A stretch of DNA of 64,000 nt from Nocardia fusca NBRC 14340 (GTDB lineage: Bacteria > Actinomycetota > Actinomycetes > Mycobacteriales > Mycobacteriaceae): positions 103,947 to 167,946 of the forward strand of contig NZ_BDCU01000050.1 of the NCBI RefSeq assembly GCF_001618425.1, given 5' to 3'. Below, piece after piece: positions 34,326-41,489 of the stretch (position 1 is the first letter of the stretch; every line of letters starts with the position of its first letter). The translations under genes were made by a program, and so were the position numbers. The notes beneath the pieces are model-generated. The model was not told the origin of the DNA, ran no database searches, and saw nothing but the letters and a program-made list of their open reading frames with translations.

Positions 34326-35021
34326 TCACGTGTGGTCGATCCGCTCGTGGACGGTCAGCAGCAGATGATCGAATGCGGTGCGCAGTGCGGGTGCGGCGTA
34401 GTCGACCGTGGGCAGCTCGGCGACCAGTCGGGCGGCCAGCGCCCGGAGTTTGGTGTTGGTCTCCTGGGAGCGCCAGGTCAGCACCCGGAACGCCTGGTCG
34501 GCGCTGATCCCGTACACGACCATCAACGCGCCCTTGGCCTGCTCGATCACCGCTCGTGCCGCGAAGAGGCCCGGCAGCGTGTCCTGCAGAGTCTCCTCCC
34601 GCTCCTCGGCCAGCGTTTCGGTGAGGTCGATGTAGTAGCCCGCGGAACCGATCACGGCGCCCTGCTCGTCGGTCATCACATCGGCCACCACGATCACGTG
34701 CTTGGTATCCCCGGCGAGGTCGACGATGCGGTGCCGGCTGCAGAACGGCGCCCCCTCGGCCACCGATTTCGCGAGAGCGTTCGCCACCTGGGCGCGGTCG
34801 TCGGGGTGCTTGTGGCCGAGCAGCAACTCGGTGCTGGGCGTCATCGGCGCGGCCGGGTAGCCGTGCATCTCGGCGACGGCTTCCGACCACTCCCAGCGTT
34901 GGTCGGCGAACCAGAACCGGAAGGCGCCCGCACACTGCGAAACGCTTCCGATCGAGTCCGGTAATTCTTCGGCGACAACGCCGTCTTCTCGCGACACGGC
35001 TCGAGTATCGACCGTTCCCAC
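34326..35021 (-). CDS. PAS and ANTAR domain protein (RNA-binding antiterminator)
   Basis: The protein has about 231 residues from a GTG at 35021; a second GTG at 34997 is equally possible because no clear ribosome site is seen. Residues 30-140 form a PAS fold (FWFADQRWEWSEAVAEMHGYP, then SAGYYIDLTETLAEE). The C-terminal ANTAR domain runs from about 155 to 205 (AVIEQAKGALMVVYGISADQAFRVL). ANTAR domains bind tandem RNA hairpins to prevent termination. PAS-ANTAR proteins are common in this order and sense unknown signals. Confidence 0.88.
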   Translation of the reverse strand: MGTVDTRAVSREDGVVAEELPDSIGSVSQCAGAFRFWFADQRWEWSEAVAEMHGYPAAPMTPSTELLLGHKHPDDRAQVANALAKSVAEGAPFCSRHRIVDLAGDTKHVIVVADVMTDEQGAVIGSAGYYIDLTETLAEEREETLQDTLPGLFAARAVIEQAKGALMVVYGISADQAFRVLTWRSQETNTKLRALAARLVAELPTVDYAAPALRTAFDHLLLTVHERIDHT

Positions 35022-35032
35022 GCGGAAAGCGA

Positions 35033-35066
35033 CCCCGCCCCGGCCGCTCGAGCGGCCGGGGCGGGG
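35033..35066. terminator. 34-bp perfect palindrome between STAS and ANTAR genes
   Basis: CCCCGCCCCGGCCG and CGGCCGGGGCGGGG flank CTCGAG, which is itself palindromic, so all 34 bp are self-complementary. The palindrome begins 18 nt after the STAS stop and 11 nt before the ANTAR start. It most likely terminates the STAS transcript. It could also be an antitermination target, which is notable next to an ANTAR gene. Confidence 0.7.
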
Positions 35067-35084
35067 TGCGAGCGCGGACTGGGG

Positions 35085-35492
35085 TCAGCTCGTGAGCGCG
35101 CTGTTCAGGCTGGGGAAGTACTGGAACTGCGGCCGCACACCGGCGACCTCGAGTGCCCGCTCCACTTCCTTGCGGCCGCTGACCACCCGCAGCTCGACAC
35201 CGGCCCGCCACGCGGCGACCTTGGCTTCGCCGAGGATGACGGCGGCACGGATGCTCATGAAGGTGGTCGCGCGCAGGTCCAGCACCACAGCGCGGCACAG
35301 GCCGGATCGGCAGCGTTCGAGTAGGGTGCGCAGTTCTTCGTGCAGTACGGCATCCAACTCGCCTTCTACACGGGCGATCACGCATTCGGGGTGTTCGGTA
35401 CTGCGTCGAGACCACATACGGCCGGTGGTCACCGGTCGCGGGTCGCGCTTGCGTTGCTGATCGACCTGGCACCGGGCGGTGGTAACCGACAT
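35085..35492 (-). CDS. STAS domain protein, anti-sigma factor antagonist-like
   Basis: The protein has 135 residues from the ATG at 35492. The STAS core is visible: CVIARVEGELDAVLHEELRT, then AVVLDLRATTFMSIRAAVIL, then ELRVVSGRKEVERALEVAG. The conserved D-S-S/T-G loop with the phosphorylated residue is altered to M-S-I-R-A. A Ser remains but the Asp is lost. It may therefore be an unregulated or differently switched antagonist in the SigF network. It carries a long polar N-terminal extension of about 35 residues. Confidence 0.82.
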   Translation of the reverse strand: MSVTTARCQVDQQRKRDPRPVTTGRMWSRRSTEHPECVIARVEGELDAVLHEELRTLLERCRSGLCRAVVLDLRATTFMSIRAAVILGEAKVAAWRAGVELRVVSGRKEVERALEVAGVRPQFQYFPSLNSALTS

Positions 35493-35820
35493 ATCAATCC
35501 CATCCCTTGCTTGGTGGGGATTTCCGGTTGGCGTACGCGCTGCGGGCAGATATCGGAGCGGGAGCCTTCTCCCGCTCATCGAACCCGGGCACCGAGGAAT
35601 ACGCGGTACCGGGATCGGCTGCATGTTTTCAACCTGACGACCATTCTGGCACGGTCGGCCGACGGTGTACACCGCCCGTCTACCCCGGCATATCCGGTCG
35701 CCGACACCACCGCGCGGCCGGATGGAGATGTTTATCCCCGGTGCCACCGGCTATTGCACACAGGCACAGGCACAGGGCCGGGTCGGACCGGCCGACCGAA
35801 CAGGGGCGGAGGTTTCCGGA
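35493..35820. other. 328-nt divergent gap between STAS and flavodoxin-like genes
   Basis: The gap holds the SigF-like promoter at 35730-35754. The flavodoxin reading frame remains open back to 35665, but the GGAGG site before 35821 defines its start. I see no further gene. Confidence 0.5.
35730..35754 (+). promoter_or_regulatory. SigF-like promoter before the diiron/CDGSH cassette
   Basis: GTTT (35730-35733), 15 nt, then GGCTAT (35749-35754) differs from the SigF consensus by one base in the -10. The predicted start point is about 60 nt before the ATG at 35821. With sigF encoded 2 kb away, a SigF-dependent stress operon is likely. Confidence 0.5.
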
Positions 35821-36429
35821 ATGGCTTCTCTGACCGCGGTGGCACTGGTGTGCTCGCTGAAGAGCTCACCCGCCGAATCCAGTAGCGATCTGCTGGCCCG
35901 GCAGGTGCTCGACGAACTCGCGAAGCATGACGTGGCGGGCGAGGCGATCCGGGTCGTCGATCACGATATCCATCCGGGCGTCAGCGCCGACGAGGGCGAC
36001 GGCGACGAATGGCCCGCGCTCCGGGCCCGTATCATCGGCGCGGACATCCTGCTCTTCGCGACCCCGACCTGGGTGGGCCATATGTCGTCGGTGGCGCAGC
36101 GCGTGCTGGAAAGACTGGACGCCGAGCTGTCGGAAACCGACGACGCGGGACGGCCCGCCATGTTCGGCAAAGTCGCACTGACGGCGGTGGTCGGCAACGA
36201 GGACGGCGCCCACAAGATCACCGCCGACCTGTTCCAGGGCCTGAACGATATCGGCTACACGCTGCCCGCGCAGGGCGGAACCTACTGGAATGGCGAGGCC
36301 ATGAGCGGCATCGACTACCTGCAATTGGACGAGGTCCCCAGCGCGGTCGCCGCCACCAACGCGACCGCCGCTCGGAATGCGACGCATCTCGCCCGAGCAC
36401 TACGCTCAGCTCCCTATCCGGCCGAGTAA
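35821..36429 (+). CDS. Flavodoxin / NADPH-dependent FMN reductase family protein
   Basis: The 202-residue protein starts at the ATG at 35821, behind GGAGG. The FMN-binding first loop is CSLKSSPAESSSDLLA. The second is ATPTWVGHMSSVAQRVLERLD, and the third region is TAVVGNEDGAHKITADLFQGL. The pattern is close to WrbA/flavodoxin-like reductases. As the first gene of the cassette it may supply electrons to the diiron protein that follows. Confidence 0.87.
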   Translation: MASLTAVALVCSLKSSPAESSSDLLARQVLDELAKHDVAGEAIRVVDHDIHPGVSADEGDGDEWPALRARIIGADILLFATPTWVGHMSSVAQRVLERLDAELSETDDAGRPAMFGKVALTAVVGNEDGAHKITADLFQGLNDIGYTLPAQGGTYWNGEAMSGIDYLQLDEVPSAVAATNATAARNATHLARALRSAPYPAE

Positions 36430-36490
36430 CGCGCAGCGCGTCCCGCTGCCCTCTCCGGGATTCGAAGTTCGATGCCGCGAAAGGCGAACC

Positions 36491-37501
36491 ATGGTCGAAA
36501 CACTCACCCCACGCGAAACCGCCGTCGACGAGCCCCCGCTCCCCGTGGCCCGCGGCTCGCTGTCGGCGGCCGTGCTGACGCTGCTGCGGGACGTACCCGG
36601 ACGGCCGGTACCCGAGGTCCCCGACGATCTCGATCCCTACGGTGACGACTTCCAACTGACCCTGCACACCTGCTATGAGCTGCACTATCAGGGCTTCCGT
36701 GGCGTGGACGCCGACTGGGAGTGGGATCCGGGACTGTTGCGGATGCGCGCTGAACTCGAGCGCCGGTTCCTCGCCACCCTGCGCGCCGAAGTGCCCGGAG
36801 GTGCCGATGTCACGGCAGAACTGGATCGATTGCTCACCGCGCCCGTGGCCGGCGGTGTCGCGGGCCGGCTGCGCAACGACGGTTCCTGGTGGCAGATGCG
36901 CGAGTATTTCGTCCAGCGCTCGATCTACCACCACAAGGAGGCCGATCCGGTGGCCTGGGTGATCCCCCGCCTGCGCGGCCGGGCGAAAGCCGGATTGGTG
37001 GCGATCGAGTTCGACGAGTTCGGCGGCGGCCACGAGGATCGCATCCACGCCCGGCTCTACGCCGACCTGCTGCGCGGCGCGGGCCTGTCCGACGGCTACC
37101 TGCACTATCTGGACGTCGTCCCCGCCTGCATGCTCGCTCTGGTCGACATGATGTCGCTGTTCGGCCTGCACCGTTCGCTGCGGGGTGCGGTCGTGGGCCA
37201 TTTCGCGGCGGTGGAGATCACTTCCTCACCGGCCTCGAAACTGATGGTCGAGGCGCTGCGGCGGTTCTCCGCCCACCCGGACTGCGTCCGGTTCTACAGC
37301 GAACACGTGACCGCCGACGCCGTCCACGAACAGGTCGTGCGCCGGGAGGTACTCGACGACCTGCTGGCCCGCGAACCCGGACTGGCCGAATCGGTGGTCT
37401 TCGGAATCCAGGCGACCGATCTCCTCGAGGACCGGTGCGCGGACCAGATGCTCGACCGCTGGCGCGCGGGCGAGAGCTCACTGCGGACGGTGGAGCGGTG
37501 A
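36491..37501 (+). CDS. Haem-oxygenase-like iron-containing redox enzyme
   Basis: The 336-residue helical protein starts at ATG 36491. It resembles the TenA/haem-oxygenase-like diiron family (PF14518 type). Candidate metal residues lie in separate helices: Glu63 (CYELHYQGF), His147/His148 and Glu150 (YHHKEADP), Glu173-Asp175-Glu176 with His181 (EFDEFGGGHEDRIH), Glu242 and Asp276/His279 (HVTADAVHE). Such enzymes carry out oxidative C-C or C-N chemistry using O2. It ends in a GTGA overlap with the methyltransferase, so the two products are made together. Confidence 0.8.
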   Translation: MVETLTPRETAVDEPPLPVARGSLSAAVLTLLRDVPGRPVPEVPDDLDPYGDDFQLTLHTCYELHYQGFRGVDADWEWDPGLLRMRAELERRFLATLRAEVPGGADVTAELDRLLTAPVAGGVAGRLRNDGSWWQMREYFVQRSIYHHKEADPVAWVIPRLRGRAKAGLVAIEFDEFGGGHEDRIHARLYADLLRGAGLSDGYLHYLDVVPACMLALVDMMSLFGLHRSLRGAVVGHFAAVEITSSPASKLMVEALRRFSAHPDCVRFYSEHVTADAVHEQVVRREVLDDLLAREPGLAESVVFGIQATDLLEDRCADQMLDRWRAGESSLRTVER

Positions 37502-38157
37502 GTCCGGTGTTCGTCCGTGTCCCCGGCGTCTACCGTCCCCAGCCGGATACCCGGCTGCTCGCCCGGGCGATGACCGATGCGGCCCTGCCGCGCGGCGCGC
37601 AGGTACTCGACGCGTGCACCGGAACCGGTGCGCTGGCGATCCACGCCGCCCGGTCGGGGGCGGCGGCGGTCACCGCGGTGGACCTGTCGCGCGCCGCGCT
37701 GGCCTCGGCCTGGTTCAACAGCCGCCTGTACGGGGTGCGGCTGGAGCTGCTGTGCGGAGACGTCACCCGGGTGGTCGAGGGCCGCACGTTCGACGTGGTG
37801 GTCGCCAACCCGCCGTATGTACCCAGCGAACACCATCCGCCCGAGGACGGCCCCGCGCGCGCCTGGGACGCCGGCTGGCACGGCCGCCATCTGCTGGACC
37901 CCCTGTGCGAGATGATGCCGCAGTTGCTCGCCATCGGCGGTACCGCGCTGATCGTGCACTCCGCGGTCTCGGGTATCGCCGCCACCCTCACCCGGTTGCG
38001 AGCGGGCGGGCTGAAGGCGACCGTGGTGGCCCGCACCGTCATCCCGTTCGGGCCGGTGATGCGCAGCCGGCTGGAGTGGTTGCGCGACCGGGGCCTGATC
38101 CAGCCCGAACAAGAGCACGAGGAACTGGTGGTGATCCGTGCCGACCGAACCCGCTGA
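37498..38157 (+). CDS. HemK-like SAM-dependent methyltransferase
   Basis: The 219-residue protein starts at the GTG at 37498 in a GTGA overlap. The SAM motif I is VLDACTGTGALAIHAA. The N-P-P-Y signature (VVANPPYVPSE) marks amino-group methyltransferases of glutamine, adenine or cytosine. It is much shorter than PrmC and lacks its N-terminal domain. The substrate could be a protein, or a small molecule made by the diiron protein. Confidence 0.87.
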   Translation: MSPVFVRVPGVYRPQPDTRLLARAMTDAALPRGAQVLDACTGTGALAIHAARSGAAAVTAVDLSRAALASAWFNSRLYGVRLELLCGDVTRVVEGRTFDVVVANPPYVPSEHHPPEDGPARAWDAGWHGRHLLDPLCEMMPQLLAIGGTALIVHSAVSGIAATLTRLRAGGLKATVVARTVIPFGPVMRSRLEWLRDRGLIQPEQEHEELVVIRADRTR

Positions 38158-38500
38158 TACACCGGCCGGTCCCGACGAGTTGCTCGCCGCGATCCGCCAC
38201 GCCGACCCCGCCGCGGCGGACGACGGGGCGGCGGCGGCCGACACCCGCGGTATCCGGCCCGAACCGGCCCCCATCCCACCGGACACGGCGAATCCGGTAC
38301 GCCGGGTCACCTTCACCGCCGAGGGTCCGGTCCTGGTGGAGGGCCCACTCGAGGTGGTCACCCCGGACGGTGACCACCTGCTCGCCGACCACTTCCTGGT
38401 CGCGCTGTGTACCTGCAAACGTTCCGGGAGCTACCCGCTGTGCGATACGAGCCATCGCCGCCGGGCCCGGCGCCCCGGAGACGATCGAGAAGGGAGGTAG
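38138..38500 (+). CDS. CDGSH-type iron-sulfur protein
   Basis: The 120-residue protein starts at the GTG at 38138, overlapping the methyltransferase by 20 nt. The C-terminal motif CTCKRSGSYPLCDTSH follows C-x-C-x2-S-x3-P-x-C-D-x-S-H, binding a 2Fe-2S cluster by three Cys and one His. The canonical Gly is replaced by Thr. The N-terminal 50 residues are acidic and disordered. It could be an electron-transfer partner for the diiron enzyme. Confidence 0.85.
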   Translation: MPTEPADTPAGPDELLAAIRHADPAAADDGAAAADTRGIRPEPAPIPPDTANPVRRVTFTAEGPVLVEGPLEVVTPDGDHLLADHFLVALCTCKRSGSYPLCDTSHRRRARRPGDDREGR

Positions 38501-38505
38501 AGGGT

Positions 38506-38736
38506 ATGTCCATGGATCCCGACCCCGCCGAAACCCCTGATCTGGAACCGGGTGGCGGAGTCCCGCCGGGTTCCACACCGCCCGACACCCCGCAGACCTC
38601 CGGGTTGTCGGCGGAGGAGCCGGCCACGCGGCATCATTTTCCCCCGACCGGAGTCCTGGCGGTGGTGCTGACGATCGCCCTGGTAGCTGCGTTCCTGGTG
38701 GTGGCGGTCGCCCTGGTGATCACGATCGTCAGCTGA
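38506..38736 (+). CDS. Small single-pass membrane protein
   Basis: The 76-residue protein starts at ATG 38506 with GGGAGG upstream. A disordered Pro-rich N-terminus (about 48 residues) leads to one C-terminal membrane helix (VLAVVLTIALVAAFLVVAVA). It is a tail-anchored type with no known domain, and follows the CDGSH gene by 5 nt. Confidence 0.7.
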   Translation: MSMDPDPAETPDLEPGGGVPPGSTPPDTPQTSGLSAEEPATRHHFPPTGVLAVVLTIALVAAFLVVAVALVITIVS

Positions 38737-38768
38737 TTGGCGGTGCCGTTTCCGGGTAGCCGCCCCGT

Positions 38769-39353
38769 ATGGCGCCGACCCATCAGCAGTTGCTCCACGC
38801 GCTGACGCGAGCCGCGAATGCGCTGACGCATCACGACGTCCCCTTCGCCGTGGCGGGTGGTTGCGCGGTCTACGCCCGGGGCGGACCGCCCTCGGACCAC
38901 GATGTCGATCTCTTCGTCAAACCCGCCGACAGCGGCCGGGCGCGCAGCGAACTGGCCCGGGCGGGCCTGCGTATCGCCGACGCGGCCGAGGATTGGCTCA
39001 CCAAGGCCTACGACGGCGACACCCTCATCGATGTCATCCACCGGCCCAACAACCGCGAGGTCGACGACGCTCTGCTGGCCCGGGCGGAGGTCATGCGGGT
39101 CGGTCCGACGATGGCGCCGGTGGTGCACGGCACCGACCTGCTGGTCGACAAACTGCTGGTCTTCGACGCGCACCGGCTGGACCTGAGCCCGCTGTTACGT
39201 ATCTCCCGCGATCTGCGCGAACAGGTGGACTGGCCGTCGGTGCGCGCCCAGACCGAACATTCGCCCTACGCGCGGGCGTTCCTCGGGTTGATCGACGATC
39301 TCGGCATCGCCGACACCCGGACCGATGATCGAACTTCAGGAAGGGCCGGATAG
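38769..39353 (+). CDS. Nucleotidyltransferase-fold protein
   Basis: The 194-residue protein shows the minimal nucleotidyltransferase motif VAGGCAVYARGG, then DHDVDLFV (D-x-D), then LIDVIHRP, as in the AbiEii/MNT-like or DUF6036 group. It may add a nucleotide to an unknown target. It is followed immediately by a BON-domain gene. Confidence 0.8.
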   Translation: MAPTHQQLLHALTRAANALTHHDVPFAVAGGCAVYARGGPPSDHDVDLFVKPADSGRARSELARAGLRIADAAEDWLTKAYDGDTLIDVIHRPNNREVDDALLARAEVMRVGPTMAPVVHGTDLLVDKLLVFDAHRLDLSPLLRISRDLREQVDWPSVRAQTEHSPYARAFLGLIDDLGIADTRTDDRTSGRAG

Positions 39354-39632
39354 ATGTCGGAAACCGAAAACCGTCCGCCCGGCCGGCCACCGGAGTACCT
39401 GGCGGCCGAACTACACCGGGCATTGACCGAGGATCCGCGCTGCGCCGAACAGGGCGTACGAGTGCGGATCCGGGGCGACGTGGTGGTACTCGACGGCGAA
39501 GTGGGCAACGCGGAGCGGCGGCGCCGGCTCGAGGACGTGGTTCGCGAGATCGCGCCGGATGCCCAGATCCACAACGACGTACACGTGACCGCGACGCCCG
39601 GCCCGGGCGAATGCGAGGACCTCGGTGACTGA
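39354..39632 (+). CDS. BON domain protein
   Basis: The 92-residue protein starts with the ATG directly after the preceding stop. The BON core (LAAELHRALTEDPRCAEQG, then VRVRIRGDVVVLDGEVG) is complete. No signal peptide is present, so it is cytoplasmic. BON domains bind phospholipids or regulators; the partner here is unknown. Confidence 0.85.
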   Translation: MSETENRPPGRPPEYLAAELHRALTEDPRCAEQGVRVRIRGDVVVLDGEVGNAERRRRLEDVVREIAPDAQIHNDVHVTATPGPGECEDLGD

Positions 39633-39656
39633 CACCGGGCGGAAGGGAGTGCACCG

Positions 39657-40412
39657 ATGCGGATCGCCGCTGTGGGGGATGTCCATCTGGGTACCGATTC
39701 GCGGGGCATGCTGCGTCCCGCGCTACGCGGTCTACCGGACCACGCCGATGTCCTGCTGTTGGCCGGGGATCTGACCAATCACGGGACCCTGCCCGAAGCC
39801 GAGGTGGTGGCCACGGAATTCGCCGATGTCGGCGTCCCGGTCATCGCGGTCCTCGGCAACCACGACTATCACAGCGATCTCTCCGAGGAGATCACCGAGA
39901 TGCTTGCCGCGGCCGGGATCACGGTCCTCGAGGGCAGCGCCACCACGGTCACGATCGGCGAACGCACGCTGGGCGTCGCGGGAACCAAAGGCTTCGGCGG
40001 CGGGTTCGCCGGAAAATGCGCCAGCGTGTTCGGCGAACACCTGATGCGTGAGTTCGCCGGGCACACCATCGAGTTGGCCACCCGGCTCGATACCGCGCTG
40101 GCCGAGCTGGACACCGATGTCACGGTGGTCCTCACCCACTACTCCCCTGTCAGCGACACCCTGCACGGTGAACCGCGGGAGATCTACCCGTTCCTGGGTT
40201 CCTACCTGCTCGGTGAGCCGATCGACACCCACCGGGCGGACCTGGCGCTGCACGGGCACGCGCACGCCGGGTGCGAACGCGGCACCACACCCGGCGGTAT
40301 CCGCGTCCGCAATGTCGCCCAGCCGGTCATCCGCTCGGCCTTCGCGGTGTACGAACTGCATCCGCAGCAGACCCGCGCGCGCGAGCACAGCGAAACCGCG
40401 TTGACCGGATAA
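39657..40412 (+). CDS. Metallophosphoesterase (calcineurin-like)
   Basis: The 251-residue protein has all the usual motifs: GDVHLG (D-x-H), LLLAGDLTNHG (GD), VLGNHDYHSD (GNHD), VLTHYSP and LHGHAHAG (GHxH). It should bind two metals and act on phosphodiesters or monoesters. It follows the BON gene by 24 nt. Confidence 0.92.
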   Translation: MRIAAVGDVHLGTDSRGMLRPALRGLPDHADVLLLAGDLTNHGTLPEAEVVATEFADVGVPVIAVLGNHDYHSDLSEEITEMLAAAGITVLEGSATTVTIGERTLGVAGTKGFGGGFAGKCASVFGEHLMREFAGHTIELATRLDTALAELDTDVTVVLTHYSPVSDTLHGEPREIYPFLGSYLLGEPIDTHRADLALHGHAHAGCERGTTPGGIRVRNVAQPVIRSAFAVYELHPQQTRAREHSETALTG

Positions 40413-40421
40413 CCGGGCCAC

Positions 40422-40850
40422 CTACTGCGCGAACGCGGCCTCGATGCCGTCGAACCAGGCCGCTTCCTCGAGCAGCCGGGTGCTGCGCCAGCCGTCGGGA
40501 GTCCGGATCAGGTCGTGGTTGTACCAGCCGCCGCAGGTGAACTGTTTGCCCGGGGACACGATCATCGGGTTGAAGAACATCGCCCGCACCTTCGCGGTGT
40601 CGCCGTCGAGGTCGACCGCGATATTGGAGATGAAATGCTGCGTCCGGGCGAACAGGTTCAGCTGTTCGGTCAGCCGGGCCACCACGGTGTCGAGATCGCC
40701 GACCGGGCCGCCGGCCGTGCTGTAGTCGATCTGCGCATCGGCAGTGAACACTGTGCGGTACAGCGCCCAGTCCAAGCTGTCGACGGCGGTGGCGTAGCGG
40801 GTGAGCAGATCGGTGATCTCGAGCCGATCGGCGAGGGTCGCTGAATCCAT
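40422..40850 (-). CDS. SnoaL-like protein
   Basis: The protein has 142 residues from the ATG at 40850; a GTG at 40868 is an alternative start because GGAGGG touches the ATG directly. The N-terminal helix pattern EITDLLTRYATAVDSLDWALYRTVF is typical of SnoaL_4 (scytalone dehydratase-like) proteins. It converges with the phosphoesterase gene. Confidence 0.82.
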   Translation of the reverse strand: MDSATLADRLEITDLLTRYATAVDSLDWALYRTVFTADAQIDYSTAGGPVGDLDTVVARLTEQLNLFARTQHFISNIAVDLDGDTAKVRAMFFNPMIVSPGKQFTCGGWYNHDLIRTPDGWRSTRLLEEAAWFDGIEAAFAQ

Positions 40851-40895
40851 CCCTCCATACAACCGCACCGCCGCGGTGTCCGGGCGGGTTCGGTC

Positions 40896-41399
40896 TCAGC
40901 GGCTGCGAAAGATCCGATGCCACCAGCGCACTCGGGGTACGGGGCCGGGCCGGGCGGTATCCGGGCGCCGAACCGCCGCCGGAGCGTCCGCCTGGACGGC
41001 GTGCTCTCGCCATTCCCGGACGACCGCGTCCGCCTCGACGGGTGCTATCGGCACCTGCGGACCGGTGGGCAGCCGCAACCAGTCGACGATGCGCCGGTTG
41101 AGCTCGGCGACCGTCTCCCGTACCTCGTGTTCGGATGCGGCGCCGCGGACCGTCTCCGGTAACCGCTCCACATCACGGCGCAGCAACAGCGAAGGCGGCA
41201 GCATGGCGTCGCCGCTCACTCCTTCGCGACGTAGATAATCGCGCAACCACGCGTTCTCGTCGTGGTAGGGGTTCCCGGCACCCGGCAGCGGTTTACCGGC
41301 GCCGGTGAGGTTCTCGAAGTCGCCGCGTTCGGTGGCCTCCCGGATCTTGCGATCGACCCAGGACTCGAAGTCGACACCCACGGGTTTGCGCTCGGTCAT
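40896..41399 (-). CDS. DUF1992 family protein (DnaJ C28-like conserved domain)
   Basis: The 167-residue protein opens with DFESWVDRKIREATERGDFEN then LTGAGKPLPG, the hallmark of the DUF1992 domain of YhdN/DnaJC28-like proteins. The function is unknown in bacteria. The C-terminal third is Arg/Pro-rich. Confidence 0.87.
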   Translation of the reverse strand: MTERKPVGVDFESWVDRKIREATERGDFENLTGAGKPLPGAGNPYHDENAWLRDYLRREGVSGDAMLPPSLLLRRDVERLPETVRGAASEHEVRETVAELNRRIVDWLRLPTGPQVPIAPVEADAVVREWREHAVQADAPAAVRRPDTARPGPVPRVRWWHRIFRSR

Positions 41400-41451
41400 C
41401 GTGCCTCCTCACCGTCTCCCACCACGGTAACGCTGCGCTCCGGCAGCGGCG

Positions 41452-41487
41452 CCGGGGGTGACCCGTGGTTGCACGGGTCACCCCCGG
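41452..41487 (-). terminator. 16-bp stem terminator
   Basis: A perfect 16-bp stem, CCGGGGGTGACCCGTG / CACGGGTCACCCCCGG, has a GTTG loop. It lies just past the stop (41490) of the minus-strand membrane protein and before the DUF1992 gene. It is a strong actinobacterial-type terminator without a T tract. Confidence 0.8.
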
Positions 41488-41489
41488 GC

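Noticed and set aside
38497..38506. GGGTAT before the small membrane protein as another SigF promoter
   Set aside because: No GTTT lies 14-17 nt upstream, and the bases belong to the ribosome site region of a co-transcribed gene.
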